Assembly: GCF_900205755.1 (NCBI RefSeq)
Contig: NZ_OANS01000003.1
Location: forward strand, 124,001 to 188,000
Length of the DNA: 64,000 nucleotides
Direction of reading: 5' to 3'
Origin: Polynucleobacter meluiroseus
GTDB lineage: Bacteria > Pseudomonadota > Gammaproteobacteria > Burkholderiales > Burkholderiaceae
Under the pieces are notes generated by a model, which worked only from the letters and a program-made list of their open reading frames with translations, was not told where the DNA came from and did no database searches. This document shows, piece by piece, positions 30,205 to 38,703 of the stretch. Made by a program: the position numbers and the translations under genes. Numbering within the stretch: the first letter of the stretch is position 1; every line of letters starts with the position of its first letter.

Positions 30205-31278
30205 TTAACTGCTAGCGAGAATTTTTTCTAAGGCGGCAACCAAGGCATCATTCTGTTCATCAGTGCCAATTGTGATGCGCAAAAATGCGTCTATTCGTGC
30301 CAGCTTAAAATGGCGCACGATGATGCCGCGCTCACGTAAAGCTTGATGTAGTTTTGCGCCCGCATGCTCTGGGTGACGGGTGAGTACGAAGTTGGCAGTA
30401 GAAGGCAGGGTGTCAAAACCCAGCACTGCTAGTGACTTCACTAAACGTTCGCGTGTTTGAATGACTTTAGCGGCGGTCTCCTCAAGGTGTTGCTGATCCT
30501 CAATTGCAGCAATGGCCCCAGCTTGTGCCAAGCGTCCCAAAGGATAGGAGTTGAAGCTGTTCTTGACGCGCTCTAGTCCTGCAATTAAATCAGGATGCCC
30601 CACAGCAAATCCCACCCGCAATCCAGCGAGAGCGCGCGATTTAGATAAGGTATGAACGACTAATAGGTTTTCTGGGCAAGTGGATCCACGCAGAAGCGGA
30701 ATACAAGACTGAGTGCCATAGTCAACATAGGCCTCATCAATTACTAAAACCGACTCGGTGTTCCTGGCGAGCAAAGCTTCAATCTCGCTTCGGGGCAAAG
30801 CTCTTCCAGTGGGGGCATTGGGATTGGGAAAAATGATGCCGCCGTTAGGGGTTTGATAGTCAGATGTCTGAATGGAAAAATCCGCACTCAGTGGAACGGT
30901 TTGATAGTCAATTCCAAAAAGCTTGCAGTAGACTGGGTAAAAGCTATAGGTGATATCCGGAAATTGAATGGGTTTACTTTGTTTTAGCAGTGCTAAAAAT
31001 ACATGCGCTAAGACTTCATCAGAGCCGTTACCTAAAAACACTTGTTTTGGATCTAGACCGTGCAAATCGGCAATGGCTTTCTTAAGTGCTGCACCATCGG
31101 GATCTGGGTAAAGCCGCAGGTCATCATTGTTTTGACTTTGGATGGCAGCCAAGGCTGTGGGCGAGGGTCCGTAAGGACTTTCATTGGTGTTGAGCTTAAT
31201 CAAGCGCGCCATTTGCGGCTGCTCCCCTGGCAGATAAGGGGTTAAGGTCTGAACAACGGGGTTCCAAAAACGGCTCAT
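30205..31278 (-). CDS. hisC: Histidinol-phosphate aminotransferase
   Basis: This PLP-dependent class II aminotransferase makes histidinol phosphate. Seen are [44 protein letters not shown] and the PLP lysine in [17 protein letters not shown]. Length is 357 residues. It lies convergent to hisD and divergent from hisB, so the his cluster is split into two plus-strand runs by a minus-strand hisC. In most related genomes hisC is collinear, so a local inversion or replacement is inferred. Confidence 0.97.
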   Translation of the reverse strand: MSRFWNPVVQTLTPYLPGEQPQMARLIKLNTNESPYGPSPTALAAIQSQNNDDLRLYPDPDGAALKKAIADLHGLDPKQVFLGNGSDEVLAHVFLALLKQSKPIQFPDITYSFYPVYCKLFGIDYQTVPLSADFSIQTSDYQTPNGGIIFPNPNAPTGRALPRSEIEALLARNTESVLVIDEAYVDYGTQSCIPLLRGSTCPENLLVVHTLSKSRALAGLRVGFAVGHPDLIAGLERVKNSFNSYPLGRLAQAGAIAAIEDQQHLEETAAKVIQTRERLVKSLAVLGFDTLPSTANFVLTRHPEHAGAKLHQALRERGIIVRHFKLARIDAFLRITIGTDEQNDALVAALEKILASS

Positions 31279-31407
31279 GTGGGACTCTGGTCAAAAATCA
31301 GCAAGGAAATGTAATTAGTGCGCTCAAATAAACGGTGTACTTAAATTCGCACTGGAAATGATATTATGGGGCTTCAATCAACACTTCGCCTAGCGGCGCA
31401 ATGAAGC

Positions 31408-31995
31408 ATGCGGCAAGCCGACGTTACCCGAGACACTTCGGAAACCAAAATTCAAATTGCTATCAATTTAGATGGCACTGGTAAAGCTGAGCTTGCCTCA
31501 GGCGTACCCTTTTTAGATCACATGCTGGACCAGATTGCTCGTCACGGCATGATCGACCTGAAGGTGATCGCTAAAGGCGACACCCATATTGACGATCACC
31601 ATACTGTTGAGGATGTAGGCATTACATTGGGACAGGCATTTGCCAGGGCGGTAGGCGATAAAGCGGGCATTACCCGATACGGCCATTCTTATGTTCCTTT
31701 GGATGAAACCTTATCTCGAGTGGTGGTCGACTTTTCTGGCCGTCCCGGCCTGGAATTCAATGTACCGTTTACCCGTGCTCGGGTTGGCGATTTTGATGTG
31801 GACCTCAGCATTGAGTTTTTTCGTGGTTTTGTAAATCATGCCGGCGTAACGCTTCATATTGATAATCTGCGCGGCATTAATGCCCACCATCAAATTGAAA
31901 CCGTATTCAAGGCTTTTGGGCGTGCTTTGCGTATGGCTCTAGAGCTAGACCCTCGGGCAGCTGGCGTCGTTCCATCCACTAAGGGTAGCCTCTAA
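31408..31995 (+). CDS. hisB: Imidazoleglycerol-phosphate dehydratase (monofunctional)
   Basis: HisB dehydrates imidazoleglycerol phosphate. The two manganese-binding repeats are visible as [12 protein letters not shown] and [17 protein letters not shown], with [13 protein letters not shown] near the N-terminus. At 195 residues it is the single-domain enzyme, without the histidinol phosphatase domain of E. coli HisB. The 129-bp spacer before it must hold promoters for both hisB and divergent hisC; a TATTAT at 31361-31366 is a possible -10 for hisB. Confidence 0.98.
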   Translation: MRQADVTRDTSETKIQIAINLDGTGKAELASGVPFLDHMLDQIARHGMIDLKVIAKGDTHIDDHHTVEDVGITLGQAFARAVGDKAGITRYGHSYVPLDETLSRVVVDFSGRPGLEFNVPFTRARVGDFDVDLSIEFFRGFVNHAGVTLHIDNLRGINAHHQIETVFKAFGRALRMALELDPRAAGVVPSTKGSL

Positions 31996-32044
31996 CTTAG
32001 AACACGTTTGTGCTCAGTAGAAACTACACAATATAGGTAAATCC

Positions 32045-32707
32045 TTGGCGCAAACAATTGCGATCGTTGATTATGGAATGGGCAATTTGCGTTCCGTCTA
32101 TCAAGCTTTTCATCATGTGGCACCAGAGGCTAACGTGGTGATCGCGCATACCCCCGAAGAAATTCAGTCTGCCGAGCGCGTGGTTTTGCCGGGCCAAGGG
32201 GCTATGCCCGATTGCATGAAACATTTAAGCGAGTCTGGATTATTAGAGGCGCTCTTAGAGGCCGCCAAACAGAAACCCCTTTTAGGCGTCTGCGTGGGCG
32301 AGCAAATGCTGTTTGATCAAAGTGCTGAGGTACGAGCAAACTCCCCCACTGAATGGACTCCTTGCTTGGGTTTAATTCCTGGGCAAGTACAGCGTTTTGA
32401 GTTGACCGGACGGCTTCAGCCAGATGGTTCCGCTTTTAAAGTCCCTCATATGGGCTGGAATCAAGTTCGCCAAGATGGTAAGCACCCACTTTGGTCTGGA
32501 ATCCCTGATCTCACCAGCTTTTATTTTGTTCATAGCTACTTTGTAGTGCCAAAACGTACAGACGATATCGTGGGCTCAACAGAGTATGGCGATTGGTTTA
32601 CTTCGGCTGTGGCACGGGATAATATTTTCGCAACCCAATTTCACCCGGAAAAAAGTGCAGAATATGGGTTACGACTCTATAAAAACTTTGTTTCTTGGCA
32701 ACCCTAA
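32045..32707 (+). CDS. hisH: Imidazole glycerol phosphate synthase, glutaminase subunit
   Basis: HisH supplies ammonia to HisF. The class I glutaminase triad is clear: Cys in [11 protein letters not shown], and His and Glu in [24 protein letters not shown] opens the domain. The start is TTG at 32045, supported by an AGG 7 nt upstream and by the correct family N-terminus. Length is 220 residues. In many Burkholderiales a marC-like gene stands between hisB and hisH; here the 49-nt gap excludes it. Confidence 0.98.
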   Translation: MAQTIAIVDYGMGNLRSVYQAFHHVAPEANVVIAHTPEEIQSAERVVLPGQGAMPDCMKHLSESGLLEALLEAAKQKPLLGVCVGEQMLFDQSAEVRANSPTEWTPCLGLIPGQVQRFELTGRLQPDGSAFKVPHMGWNQVRQDGKHPLWSGIPDLTSFYFVHSYFVVPKRTDDIVGSTEYGDWFTSAVARDNIFATQFHPEKSAEYGLRLYKNFVSWQP

Positions 32708-32719
32708 TTACTTTCTAAC

Positions 32720-33481
32720 ATGCTGCTGATTCCTGCAATTGACCTCAAAGATGGCCACTGCGTTCGACTTGAACAAGGTGATATGGATAGAGCCACGGTT
32801 TTTTCAGAAGACCCTGGCGCAATGGCGAGCCACTGGATTAGTAAGGGCGCGCGCCGCCTACACTTGGTTGATCTCAATGGGGCATTTGCGGGCAAGTTGA
32901 AAAATGAGTCGGCGATTAAATCGATTCTCAAGGCAGTAGGCAACGAGATTCCAGTCCAACTGGGTGGCGGCATTCGGGATTTAGAGACGATTGAACGTCT
33001 CTTAGATGATGGCATCAGTACCGTCATTATTGGCACGGCTGCGGTAAAAAGTCCCGGCTTTGTGCAAGATGCTTGTACCGCGTTTCCAGGGCACATTATG
33101 GTGGGCTTGGATGCTAAGGATGGCAAGGTAGCCACGGATGGCTGGAGCAAGATCACTGGCCATGAAGTGATCGACTTGGCTAAAAAATTTGAAGACTGGG
33201 GTGTTGAGGCCATTATTTACACTGACATTGGTCGGGATGGCATGCTCAAGGGCGTCAATATGGAAGCCACCATCAAGTTGGCTCAAGCTATTCGCATTCC
33301 CGTGATTGCTAGTGGAGGCTTATCTAGCAATCAAGATATAGAGGCACTGTGCCAAGCTGAAGAAGAGGGCGTCATGGGGGTAATTGCAGGACGCTCCATT
33401 TACTCTGGTGATCTGGACTTCACAGCCGCACAACAATATGCAGATGAGTTGACGCTCAAGTTTAGTAAGAACTTAAGCTAG
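32720..33481 (+). CDS. hisA: ProFAR isomerase (HisA)
   Basis: HisA is a TIM-barrel isomerase converting ProFAR to PRFAR. The catalytic Asp is in [25 protein letters not shown] and the second catalytic Asp in [14 protein letters not shown] follow, and the C-terminal phosphate site has IASGGLSS and [11 protein letters not shown]. Length is 253 residues. It is 12 nt after hisH and 1 nt before hisF. Confidence 0.99.
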   Translation: MLLIPAIDLKDGHCVRLEQGDMDRATVFSEDPGAMASHWISKGARRLHLVDLNGAFAGKLKNESAIKSILKAVGNEIPVQLGGGIRDLETIERLLDDGISTVIIGTAAVKSPGFVQDACTAFPGHIMVGLDAKDGKVATDGWSKITGHEVIDLAKKFEDWGVEAIIYTDIGRDGMLKGVNMEATIKLAQAIRIPVIASGGLSSNQDIEALCQAEEEGVMGVIAGRSIYSGDLDFTAAQQYADELTLKFSKNLS

Positions 33482-33482
33482 C

Positions 33483-34241
33483 GTGCTGACCAAAAGAATT
33501 ATTCCGTGTCTTGATGTCACTGCAGGACGGGTTGTCAAGGGAGTGAACTTTGTCGGTCTGCGCGATGCTGGCGATCCAGTAGAGATTGCCCGCCGCTACG
33601 ACTCCCAAGGCGCTGACGAGCTCACTTTCCTAGACATCACTGCCACCTCGGACGGGCGTGATCTTATTTTGCATATCATTGAAGAGGTGGCATCACAAGT
33701 ATTTATCCCCTTAACGGTTGGCGGTGGAGTTCGGGTTGTTGCCGATGTGCGGCGCTTACTCAATGCCGGCGCCGATAAAGTGAGCATGAATTCCTCTGCT
33801 GTTACTAATCCAGACTTAGTCTCGGATGCAGCGGCTCATTATGGTTCGCAATGCATCGTTGTAGCGATAGATGCCAAAAAGACAGAAGCGGGTAATTGGG
33901 AAGTATTTACCCACGGTGGCAGAAATGCTACAGGTATCGACGTAGTTGCTTGGGCAGTTGAGGTAGCAGAGCGCGGCGCAGGCGAAATCTTACTGACCAG
34001 CATGAATCGGGATGGCAGTAAGGATGGTTTCGATCTCGCATTAACTGCTGCGGTGAGTGATGCTGTCACTGTGCCTGTGATTGCTTCTGGCGGGGTAGGC
34101 AACTTACAACACCTGGTTGACGGCATTACCAAGGGGCATGCCGATGCTGTTTTAGCAGCCAGCATTTTTCATTACGGTGAATACACTGTTCAGCAGGCCA
34201 AAGAATTTATGGCGAGCCAAGGAATTCCAGTAAGGATGTAG
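33483..34241 (+). CDS. hisF: Imidazole glycerol phosphate synthase, cyclase subunit
   Basis: HisF uses ammonia from HisH to form IGP and AICAR. It is a TIM barrel with catalytic Asp in [18 protein letters not shown] and in [15 protein letters not shown], and phosphate sites PLTVGGGVR and IASGGVGN. The start is GTG, one base after the hisA stop. Length is 252 residues. The expected next gene, hisI, is displaced by an antisense hicAB module. Confidence 0.99.
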   Translation: MLTKRIIPCLDVTAGRVVKGVNFVGLRDAGDPVEIARRYDSQGADELTFLDITATSDGRDLILHIIEEVASQVFIPLTVGGGVRVVADVRRLLNAGADKVSMNSSAVTNPDLVSDAAAHYGSQCIVVAIDAKKTEAGNWEVFTHGGRNATGIDVVAWAVEVAERGAGEILLTSMNRDGSKDGFDLALTAAVSDAVTVPVIASGGVGNLQHLVDGITKGHADAVLAASIFHYGEYTVQQAKEFMASQGIPVRM

Positions 34242-34250
34242 CTTGTGTGT

Positions 34251-34646
34251 TTATGCGCTAATCGCCATATGGGCGATAAAAGCCGAGCGATTTTCACCCG
34301 CTGACTTTGCCTTGGCATCTAATCTTGCAAGCACTCTTTTGGGAAGAGAAATATTCACCCTTTCAATCTCGTCCGACAGCAAAGCCGGGTTGATTTCCGC
34401 AATTGCCCAAATATATCCTTTGTAGCCCCCCTTTTTTTGTAGATCGGTAATGGAGCTGGCTTTAGGTATGTCTTTACCTTCATCTAATGCCATCTCAATC
34501 CACAACTCGATCGCCTCTTTGGCATTCTCAATGGCTTCATCAATTCCGCTGTCGGCTGCCGAGTAGCATCCTTCTAAATCAGGAACAATCACGCCCCATG
34601 CCGCCTTATCGCTGCCAGGCTCAATAGCAATTGGATATTTCATCAT
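34251..34646 (-). CDS. hicB: HicB-family antitoxin
   Basis: The N-terminal part (1-60) is the HicB partial RNase H fold: MKYPIAIEPGSDKAAWGVIVPDLEGCYSAADS, then a helix EAIENAKEAIELWIE. The C-terminal 40 residues (IERVNISLPKRVLARLDAKAKSAGENRSAFIAHMA) look like a ribbon-helix-helix DNA-binding domain, so it probably represses its own promoter and neutralises HicA. Length is 131 residues. It follows hicA by 7 nt and ends 9 nt from the convergent hisF stop. Confidence 0.94.
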   Translation of the reverse strand: MMKYPIAIEPGSDKAAWGVIVPDLEGCYSAADSGIDEAIENAKEAIELWIEMALDEGKDIPKASSITDLQKKGGYKGYIWAIAEINPALLSDEIERVNISLPKRVLARLDAKAKSAGENRSAFIAHMAISA

Positions 34647-34653
34647 TACTCCC

Positions 34654-34836
34654 CTATTTAATTCCCGCTTGTTTTAGTAGCTTTTGAACCAGCCCAATTC
34701 CCAGATCCTTTTTGGGGTGTGGAACGGTGATGTGACCAGATTTAGCGGGGTGATTAAAAACATGGTGCGAGCCTTTTGAGCCCCGCAGTACCCACCCATC
34801 TTTTTCTAGGGCCTTGATCAGTTCTTTGCTATTCAT
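34654..34836 (-). CDS. hicA: HicA-family mRNA interferase toxin
   Basis: This 60-residue toxin has the double-stranded-RNA-binding-like HicA fold: MNSKELIKALEKDGWVLRGSKGSHHVF, with the catalytic His in GSHHVF, and HPKKDLGIGLVQKLLKQAGI. HicA cleaves mRNA until bound by HicB. A longer frame extends to 34920, but the ATG at 34836 gives the exact family N-terminus. That ATG has no ribosome binding site, and a perfect TATAAT lies 6 nt before it on the coding strand. Direct repeats further upstream are candidate HicB sites. Confidence 0.94.
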   Translation of the reverse strand: MNSKELIKALEKDGWVLRGSKGSHHVFNHPAKSGHITVPHPKKDLGIGLVQKLLKQAGIK

Positions 34837-34842
34837 TAGCAA

Positions 34843-34898
34843 ATTATAAATAATATACACACTATACACATAATACGAAGTGTTGTCCATATAGTGAA
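34843..34898 (-). promoter_or_regulatory. hicAB promoter region with tandem TATACACA repeats
   Basis: On the minus strand there are two possible -10 boxes: TATAAT (plus-strand 34843-34848), 6 nt before the hicA ATG, and TATTAT (34870-34875), 17 nt from a TTCACT -35 (34893-34898). Between them, plus-strand TATACACA occurs twice in tandem at 34854-34861 and 34863-34870 (9-nt period). This is a likely autoregulatory operator, by inference from position. Confidence 0.5.
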
Positions 34899-34970
34899 AT
34901 GGGTTACTGCAGTAAGGCATAAGTGAAGCTTATTTAGGTAAGACTGAGCAATTCTGTCAAAATTGAGCCA

Positions 34971-35366
34971 ATGTCAGACACAACTACAAACTTACAACAT
35001 CAAACCCTTTTAAAGTCCGTTACCTGGAACGATCAAGGTCTAGTGCCAGTCATTACGCAGGAAGTGGGCAGTAAAGACATCTTAATGATGGCTTGGATGA
35101 ACCAAGATGCACTGCTGGCCACTCTTCGTCTTGGCGAGGCAGTGTATTGGACGCGCTCCCGTCAAAAGTTGTGGCATAAGGGCGAAGAATCTGGTCACAC
35201 CCAAACTGTTAAAGAAATTCGGCTTGACTGTGATGGCGATACGCTTTTGTTACTGGTGGAGCAAAAAGACGGCATCGCTTGCCATACTGGAGCGCACAGT
35301 TGCTTCTTTAGGGTGTGGGATTCGAAATCAGAGTCCTGGGTAGATGAGGCCGATGCGCAAAAGTAG
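34971..35366 (+). CDS. hisI: Phosphoribosyl-AMP cyclohydrolase
   Basis: HisI opens the purine ring of PR-AMP, a zinc- and magnesium-dependent step. The family motifs are [40 protein letters not shown], the [13 protein letters not shown] aspartates, and zinc cysteines in [13 protein letters not shown]. Length is 131 residues. It is separated from hisF by the hicAB module, so it cannot be read from hisF without passing about 730 nt of antisense genes. No clear promoter was found; a CAAAAT 7 nt before the ATG is weak. Confidence 0.98.
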   Translation: MSDTTTNLQHQTLLKSVTWNDQGLVPVITQEVGSKDILMMAWMNQDALLATLRLGEAVYWTRSRQKLWHKGEESGHTQTVKEIRLDCDGDTLLLLVEQKDGIACHTGAHSCFFRVWDSKSESWVDEADAQK

Positions 35367-35402
35367 TCGTGCTTGCCCTGTAAAAAGACATAAAATCTCT
35401 AG

Positions 35403-35804
35403 ATGACTAGTTCCACCAACAAATCCACTAATCTAGATTCTGCTTTAGCTAATTTAGCCGATATCGTGGATCAAAGACGCGATGCTTTTAAAGCCGGTAA
35501 TGCGGACCCCAAAGTGTCGTATACCGCCTTACTCTTTTCCAAGGGCGATGACGGCATCCTGAAAAAAATTGGGGAAGAGGCTACTGAAGCAGTGATGGCT
35601 GCCAAGGATTCTCGGCATGCGCAACTGGCGCCAGAACAGCAAAAGCTCCTCGTTGGAGAAATGGCTGACTTATGGTTTCATTGTCTGATTGCGTTGTCAC
35701 AGTTTGGGTTGCGCCCAGAGGATGTGATTACTGAGCTTGAAAGCCGCCTAGGAAATTCAGGAATAGAAGAAAAGGCAGCCAGAAAAGCTGCCAATCCTGA
35801 GTAA
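35403..35804 (+). CDS. hisE: Phosphoribosyl-ATP pyrophosphatase
   Basis: HisE hydrolyses PR-ATP to PR-AMP. It is an all-alpha MazG-like fold with [31 protein letters not shown] and [15 protein letters not shown], which contain the Mg-binding acidic residues. The C-terminus is lysine- and alanine-rich. Length is 133 residues. It is separate from hisI, unlike the fused HisIE of enterobacteria, and 36 nt downstream of it. Confidence 0.98.
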   Translation: MTSSTNKSTNLDSALANLADIVDQRRDAFKAGNADPKVSYTALLFSKGDDGILKKIGEEATEAVMAAKDSRHAQLAPEQQKLLVGEMADLWFHCLIALSQFGLRPEDVITELESRLGNSGIEEKAARKAANPE

Positions 35805-35840
35805 GTCAAAAAAGCTTAAGAAAATAAAGCGAGAATATCC

Positions 35841-36197
35841 ATGCTTCATGATGCAGATTGCTTGTTTTGCAAAATAGTTCAGGGTGCAATTCCTTCGGAG
35901 AAGGTTTACGAGGATGAAGAAATCCTCGCATTCAAGGATATTCACCCCGCTGCCCCAATACATTTACTCATCATCCCAAAAAAACATATTCCCATGTTGG
36001 AGTTAGCTGAGCCTAGCGATGTGCCATTGCTAGGTAGAATGATGGAATTAGCACCGAAACTTGCCAAAGAACAGGGTTGCAAAAGCGGCAAAGAGGGCGG
36101 TTTTAAGGTGATGGTGCATAACGGTGCAGATGGTGGGCAAGAGGTCTATCACTTACATTTACATGTTTTGGGCGGACCACGCCCGTGGAAAAAATAA
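35841..36197 (+). CDS. HIT-family purine nucleoside phosphoramidase (HinT-like)
   Basis: The 118-residue protein opens with a DCLFCKIVQGAIPSEKVYEDE zinc-like start and ends with the histidine triad HLHLHVLGG (His-x-His-x-His). It hydrolyses AMP-linked phosphoramidates; the physiological substrate is not clear. It lies between hisE and tatA in the order usual for Burkholderiales and is probably part of that transcription unit. Confidence 0.95.
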   Translation: MLHDADCLFCKIVQGAIPSEKVYEDEEILAFKDIHPAAPIHLLIIPKKHIPMLELAEPSDVPLLGRMMELAPKLAKEQGCKSGKEGGFKVMVHNGADGGQEVYHLHLHVLGGPRPWKK

Positions 36198-36212
36198 TCC
36201 GAGGAGATTGAA

Positions 36213-36446
36213 ATGGGTTCATTCAGCATTTGGCATTGGTTAATTGTTCTAGTGATCGTGATGTTGGTGTTTGGCACCAAAAAATTACGCAATATTGGTC
36301 AAGACTTGGGCGGTGCTGTGAAGGGCTTTAAAGATGGCATGAAAACTGCTGAAGAGCCTCAGGAACAAATTCAACAAAATGCAGCTGCTGCAATCACTCC
36401 AACTGACAAAACAGTAGATGTGCAAGCCAAAGATATTCATAAGTGA
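36213..36446 (+). CDS. tatA: Sec-independent translocase protein TatA
   Basis: TatA has one N-terminal membrane helix ([17 protein letters not shown]) followed by the conserved [24 protein letters not shown] amphipathic helix, then an acidic, glutamine-rich tail. Length is 77 residues. It oligomerises to form the passage for folded Tat substrates; the Rieske protein at 45639 is one candidate. An AGGAG site precedes the ATG. tatB follows after 34 nt. Confidence 0.98.
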   Translation: MGSFSIWHWLIVLVIVMLVFGTKKLRNIGQDLGGAVKGFKDGMKTAEEPQEQIQQNAAAAITPTDKTVDVQAKDIHK

Positions 36447-36480
36447 TCAATCGGCAAGCAGGCATTGATGTAGGTATTAC

Positions 36481-36957
36481 ATGATTGACCTAGGTGTATC
36501 TAAACTTGCGCTCATCGCGGTAGTCGCCTTGGTGGTGGTCGGGCCGGAGCGTTTGCCAAAAGTGGCGCGTATGGCGGGTAACTTATTGGGCCGAGCGCAA
36601 CGCTATATGAACGAGGTCAAGTCTGAAGTGACTCGTCAGATGGAAGTAGAAGAATTTAAAAAGATGCGCGAGGAAAGTACAGCCGTCTTAAAAGAAGTCG
36701 AGAACAGCATTCAATCGACTGTGAATGAAGCGAACATTCATCTAAGTGATCAAGCAGATACCCTTGGCTATGACTACACCAAGCCCGCGCTTGATGAAAA
36801 AGAAGTATTGCGCAAATCCAAGCGTCAAGGCCGCAATAGTTGGGGTGTAAGGCGTGCTGCTAGACCTATTTGGTTTAAGCATTCGACTGGCATGCGTACA
36901 CGGGTGCAATCGGGCGCAGCGCGTATGAAGCGCTTCCACCATAGCGCCAACAAATAA
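36481..36957 (+). CDS. tatB: Sec-independent translocase protein TatB
   Basis: TatB opens with MIDLGVSKLALIAVVALVVVGPERLPKVARMAGNLLGRAQRYMNEVKSEV; the GPERLP hinge is diagnostic. It binds TatC and receives twin-arginine signal peptides. The C-terminal half is basic and arginine-rich, which is variable in the family. Length is 158 residues. It lies 12 nt before tatC. Confidence 0.97.
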   Translation: MIDLGVSKLALIAVVALVVVGPERLPKVARMAGNLLGRAQRYMNEVKSEVTRQMEVEEFKKMREESTAVLKEVENSIQSTVNEANIHLSDQADTLGYDYTKPALDEKEVLRKSKRQGRNSWGVRRAARPIWFKHSTGMRTRVQSGAARMKRFHHSANK

Positions 36958-36969
36958 CCTTACTTATTC

Positions 36970-37758
36970 ATGACGCAAAACACCTCATCTGAAGATTCAG
37001 GTTTACAAGAATCATTCCTCTCACATTTATATGAGTTACGCGATCGGGTCATTAAGGCGGGCGTAGCGATCTTGATCGTTTTTGTTAGCCTAGTGTATTG
37101 GGCGCCAGATATTTTTCATTTGTTTGCCCAGCCTTTACTCGAAGCGCTGCCCGCAGGAGGAAAGATGATCGTGACTGATGTCACAGGATCATTCTTTGTG
37201 CCCATGAAAGTCACCATGCTAGTCGCATTCATCATTGCGCTCCCAATAGTGATGTATCAGCTATGGGCATTTATTGCACCCGGCTTGTATTTGCACGAAC
37301 GTAAATTAATAGTGCCCTTGGTGGTGAGTAGCTACACCTTGTTTATTGTGGGCATGGCGTTTGCTTACTTCTTGGTATTTCCAACTGTATTTAAATTTAT
37401 GGCCAGCTATAACGCGCCCTTAGGTGCGGAGATGTCAACCGACATCGATAATTATTTAAGCTTTGCGATGACTACCTTTTTGGCCTTTGGCATTACATTT
37501 GAAGTGCCTGTTGTAGTGGTGGTGTTGGTACGCATGGGCTTAGTCACCCTGGCAAAGCTCAAAGAAATTCGTTCATATGTGATTGTGGGCGCGTTTATTG
37601 TTGCCGCTGTCGTTACGCCGCCAGACATCTTGTCGCAATTACTCTTGGCAGTGCCGATGGTCATTCTGTATGAGTTAGGTTTATTGGTCGCTCGGTTTTA
37701 TGTGCCCAAACCTGACGGCGATGAAGCGGATCACACTTCAGAAACAGCGCAAACTTAG
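36970..37758 (+). CDS. tatC: Sec-independent translocase protein TatC
   Basis: TatC recognises the twin-arginine motif. The N-terminal SFLSHLYELRDRVIKA segment and the FxxPMKVT-like loop (FFVPMKVTM) are conserved, as are YQLWAFIAPGLYLHERK and the FGITFEVPV region. Six membrane helices are visible. Length is 262 residues with a short acidic C-terminal tail. It ends the hisI-hisE-hinT-tatABC run. Confidence 0.98.
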   Translation: MTQNTSSEDSGLQESFLSHLYELRDRVIKAGVAILIVFVSLVYWAPDIFHLFAQPLLEALPAGGKMIVTDVTGSFFVPMKVTMLVAFIIALPIVMYQLWAFIAPGLYLHERKLIVPLVVSSYTLFIVGMAFAYFLVFPTVFKFMASYNAPLGAEMSTDIDNYLSFAMTTFLAFGITFEVPVVVVVLVRMGLVTLAKLKEIRSYVIVGAFIVAAVVTPPDILSQLLLAVPMVILYELGLLVARFYVPKPDGDEADHTSETAQT

Positions 37759-37971
37759 CGGCTGATCAATAAAATTGTTTTTTACTTTGAACTGATGATT
37801 CATCAGAAGTAAGTCCAATCGACTCTATATCAAACTCATTAACCACTGCTGGAAGACTAAGTAGGTACGCTGACTTTATTCTGGTGGCACAAATCTCAAG
37901 CTATGAGTTCATTAATTTCAGACTGGTTCATCGAAGCGGTTCATTTAGGGAAAAGCCAAGACTGAAGAGAT
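37759..37971. other. Intergenic region after tatC
   Basis: No gene is recognised in these 213 bases. The only structure seen is CTGATGA-T-TCATCAG at 37792-37806, a palindrome flanked by TTACTT and AAGTAA. It has no T tract, so it is not a typical terminator. Short open frames here have no recognisable product. Confidence 0.5.
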
Positions 37972-38286
37972 TTAAGCTCTTTGTGCAACTAATTTGATCC
38001 CAAGAGCCCCAATAACCTTGCTGATAGTGTCAAAACGGGGTTTAGCGTTTGGTCTTAATGCCTTATAAAGTGCTTCACGTGTAATGCCTGTGGATTGAGC
38101 AATTTGCGCCATGCCTTTTGCTCTGGCAATATCTCCAAGCGCTTCTGCTAGCAATGCATCATCACCTTCTTCTAGCACTTGGTTTAGGTATTCCGTAATT
38201 GCCTTATCGCTATTTAAATAGCGCGCCATATCAAAGTTAGGTAGCGCATCAATCTTTGCTCTTTTAATTTCTTTATCGGTTTTCAT
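37972..38286 (-). CDS. Antitoxin of an addiction module (HigA-like, HTH)
   Basis: The 104-residue protein fits the probable addiction-module antidote family. The N-terminus (DALPNFDMARYLNSDKAITEYLNQVLEEGDDALLAEALGDIARAKGMAQIAQSTGITREALYKAL) includes a helix-turn-helix, and a C-terminal SxVIGALGIKL motif follows. It overlaps the preceding toxin gene by 4 nt, so the pair is cotranscribed with toxin first. The HTH suggests autorepression. Confidence 0.92.
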   Translation of the reverse strand: MKTDKEIKRAKIDALPNFDMARYLNSDKAITEYLNQVLEEGDDALLAEALGDIARAKGMAQIAQSTGITREALYKALRPNAKPRFDTISKVIGALGIKLVAQRA

Positions 38287-38582
38287 AACTCCCCCAACGT
38301 TTTTAGTATTTTTTTGGCGGCCTTTATATCCGCAGCTTGTGTCGATTTATCTCCACCACCCAGCATCACAATAATAATCTTTCCTTGTTTTATGTAGTAC
38401 ATTCGCCACCCTGGACCAAAATGCTCACGCATTTCACTTATTCCATCACCTACAGGCTCTGTATCCCCTAAGTTGCCGTTGCGAACCTTTGCTAGGCGTT
38501 TGGCTAGCCTGATTCTCGTCTTTAGATCACGGATGCCGTCGAGCCAATCCTGGAACTCAGGCGTTTCTTTAATCGTATACAT
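38283..38582 (-). CDS. RelE/ParE-type toxin of an addiction module
   Basis: The 99-residue protein matches the addiction-module killer family related to RelE: YTIKETPEFQDWLDGIRDLKTRIRLAKRLAKVRNGNLGD, then GISEMREHFGPGWRMYY and IIVMLGGGDKSTQAADIKAAKKI. Such toxins are usually ribosome-dependent mRNases. A frame open to 38657 exists, but the ATG at 38582 gives the family N-terminus. A promoter TTGCAT-16-TACAAT ends 6 nt before this ATG, so the mRNA may be leaderless. Confidence 0.92.
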   Translation of the reverse strand: MYTIKETPEFQDWLDGIRDLKTRIRLAKRLAKVRNGNLGDTEPVGDGISEMREHFGPGWRMYYIKQGKIIIVMLGGGDKSTQAADIKAAKKILKTLGEL

Positions 38583-38588
38583 GCTTAA

Positions 38589-38616
38589 ATTGTAATCGAA
38601 CGAATACTGAATGCAA
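38589..38616 (-). promoter_or_regulatory. Promoter of the RelE-type toxin-antitoxin operon
   Basis: On the minus strand, TTGCAT (plus 38611-38616), a 16-nt spacer and TACAAT (plus 38589-38594) form a good sigma-70 promoter. Only 6 nt separate the -10 box from the toxin ATG. Confidence 0.6.
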
Positions 38617-38703
38617 GGGCTTTTATCGAGGATAAGGCAGTAGGAAGTCTCCGGCATTAGTCACACAATATCGCTTGGTTTAGACTTATTTAAGGCTCAT
38701 AAA

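Noticed and set aside
37792..37806. CTGATGA/TCATCAG palindrome as tatC terminator
   Set aside because: The stem is AT-rich with no loop or T tract, so it does not fit an intrinsic terminator.
37759..37971. Possible pseudogene fragment between tatC and the antitoxin gene
   Set aside because: Short frames were translated by eye in several phases, but none resembled a known family; left as intergenic.
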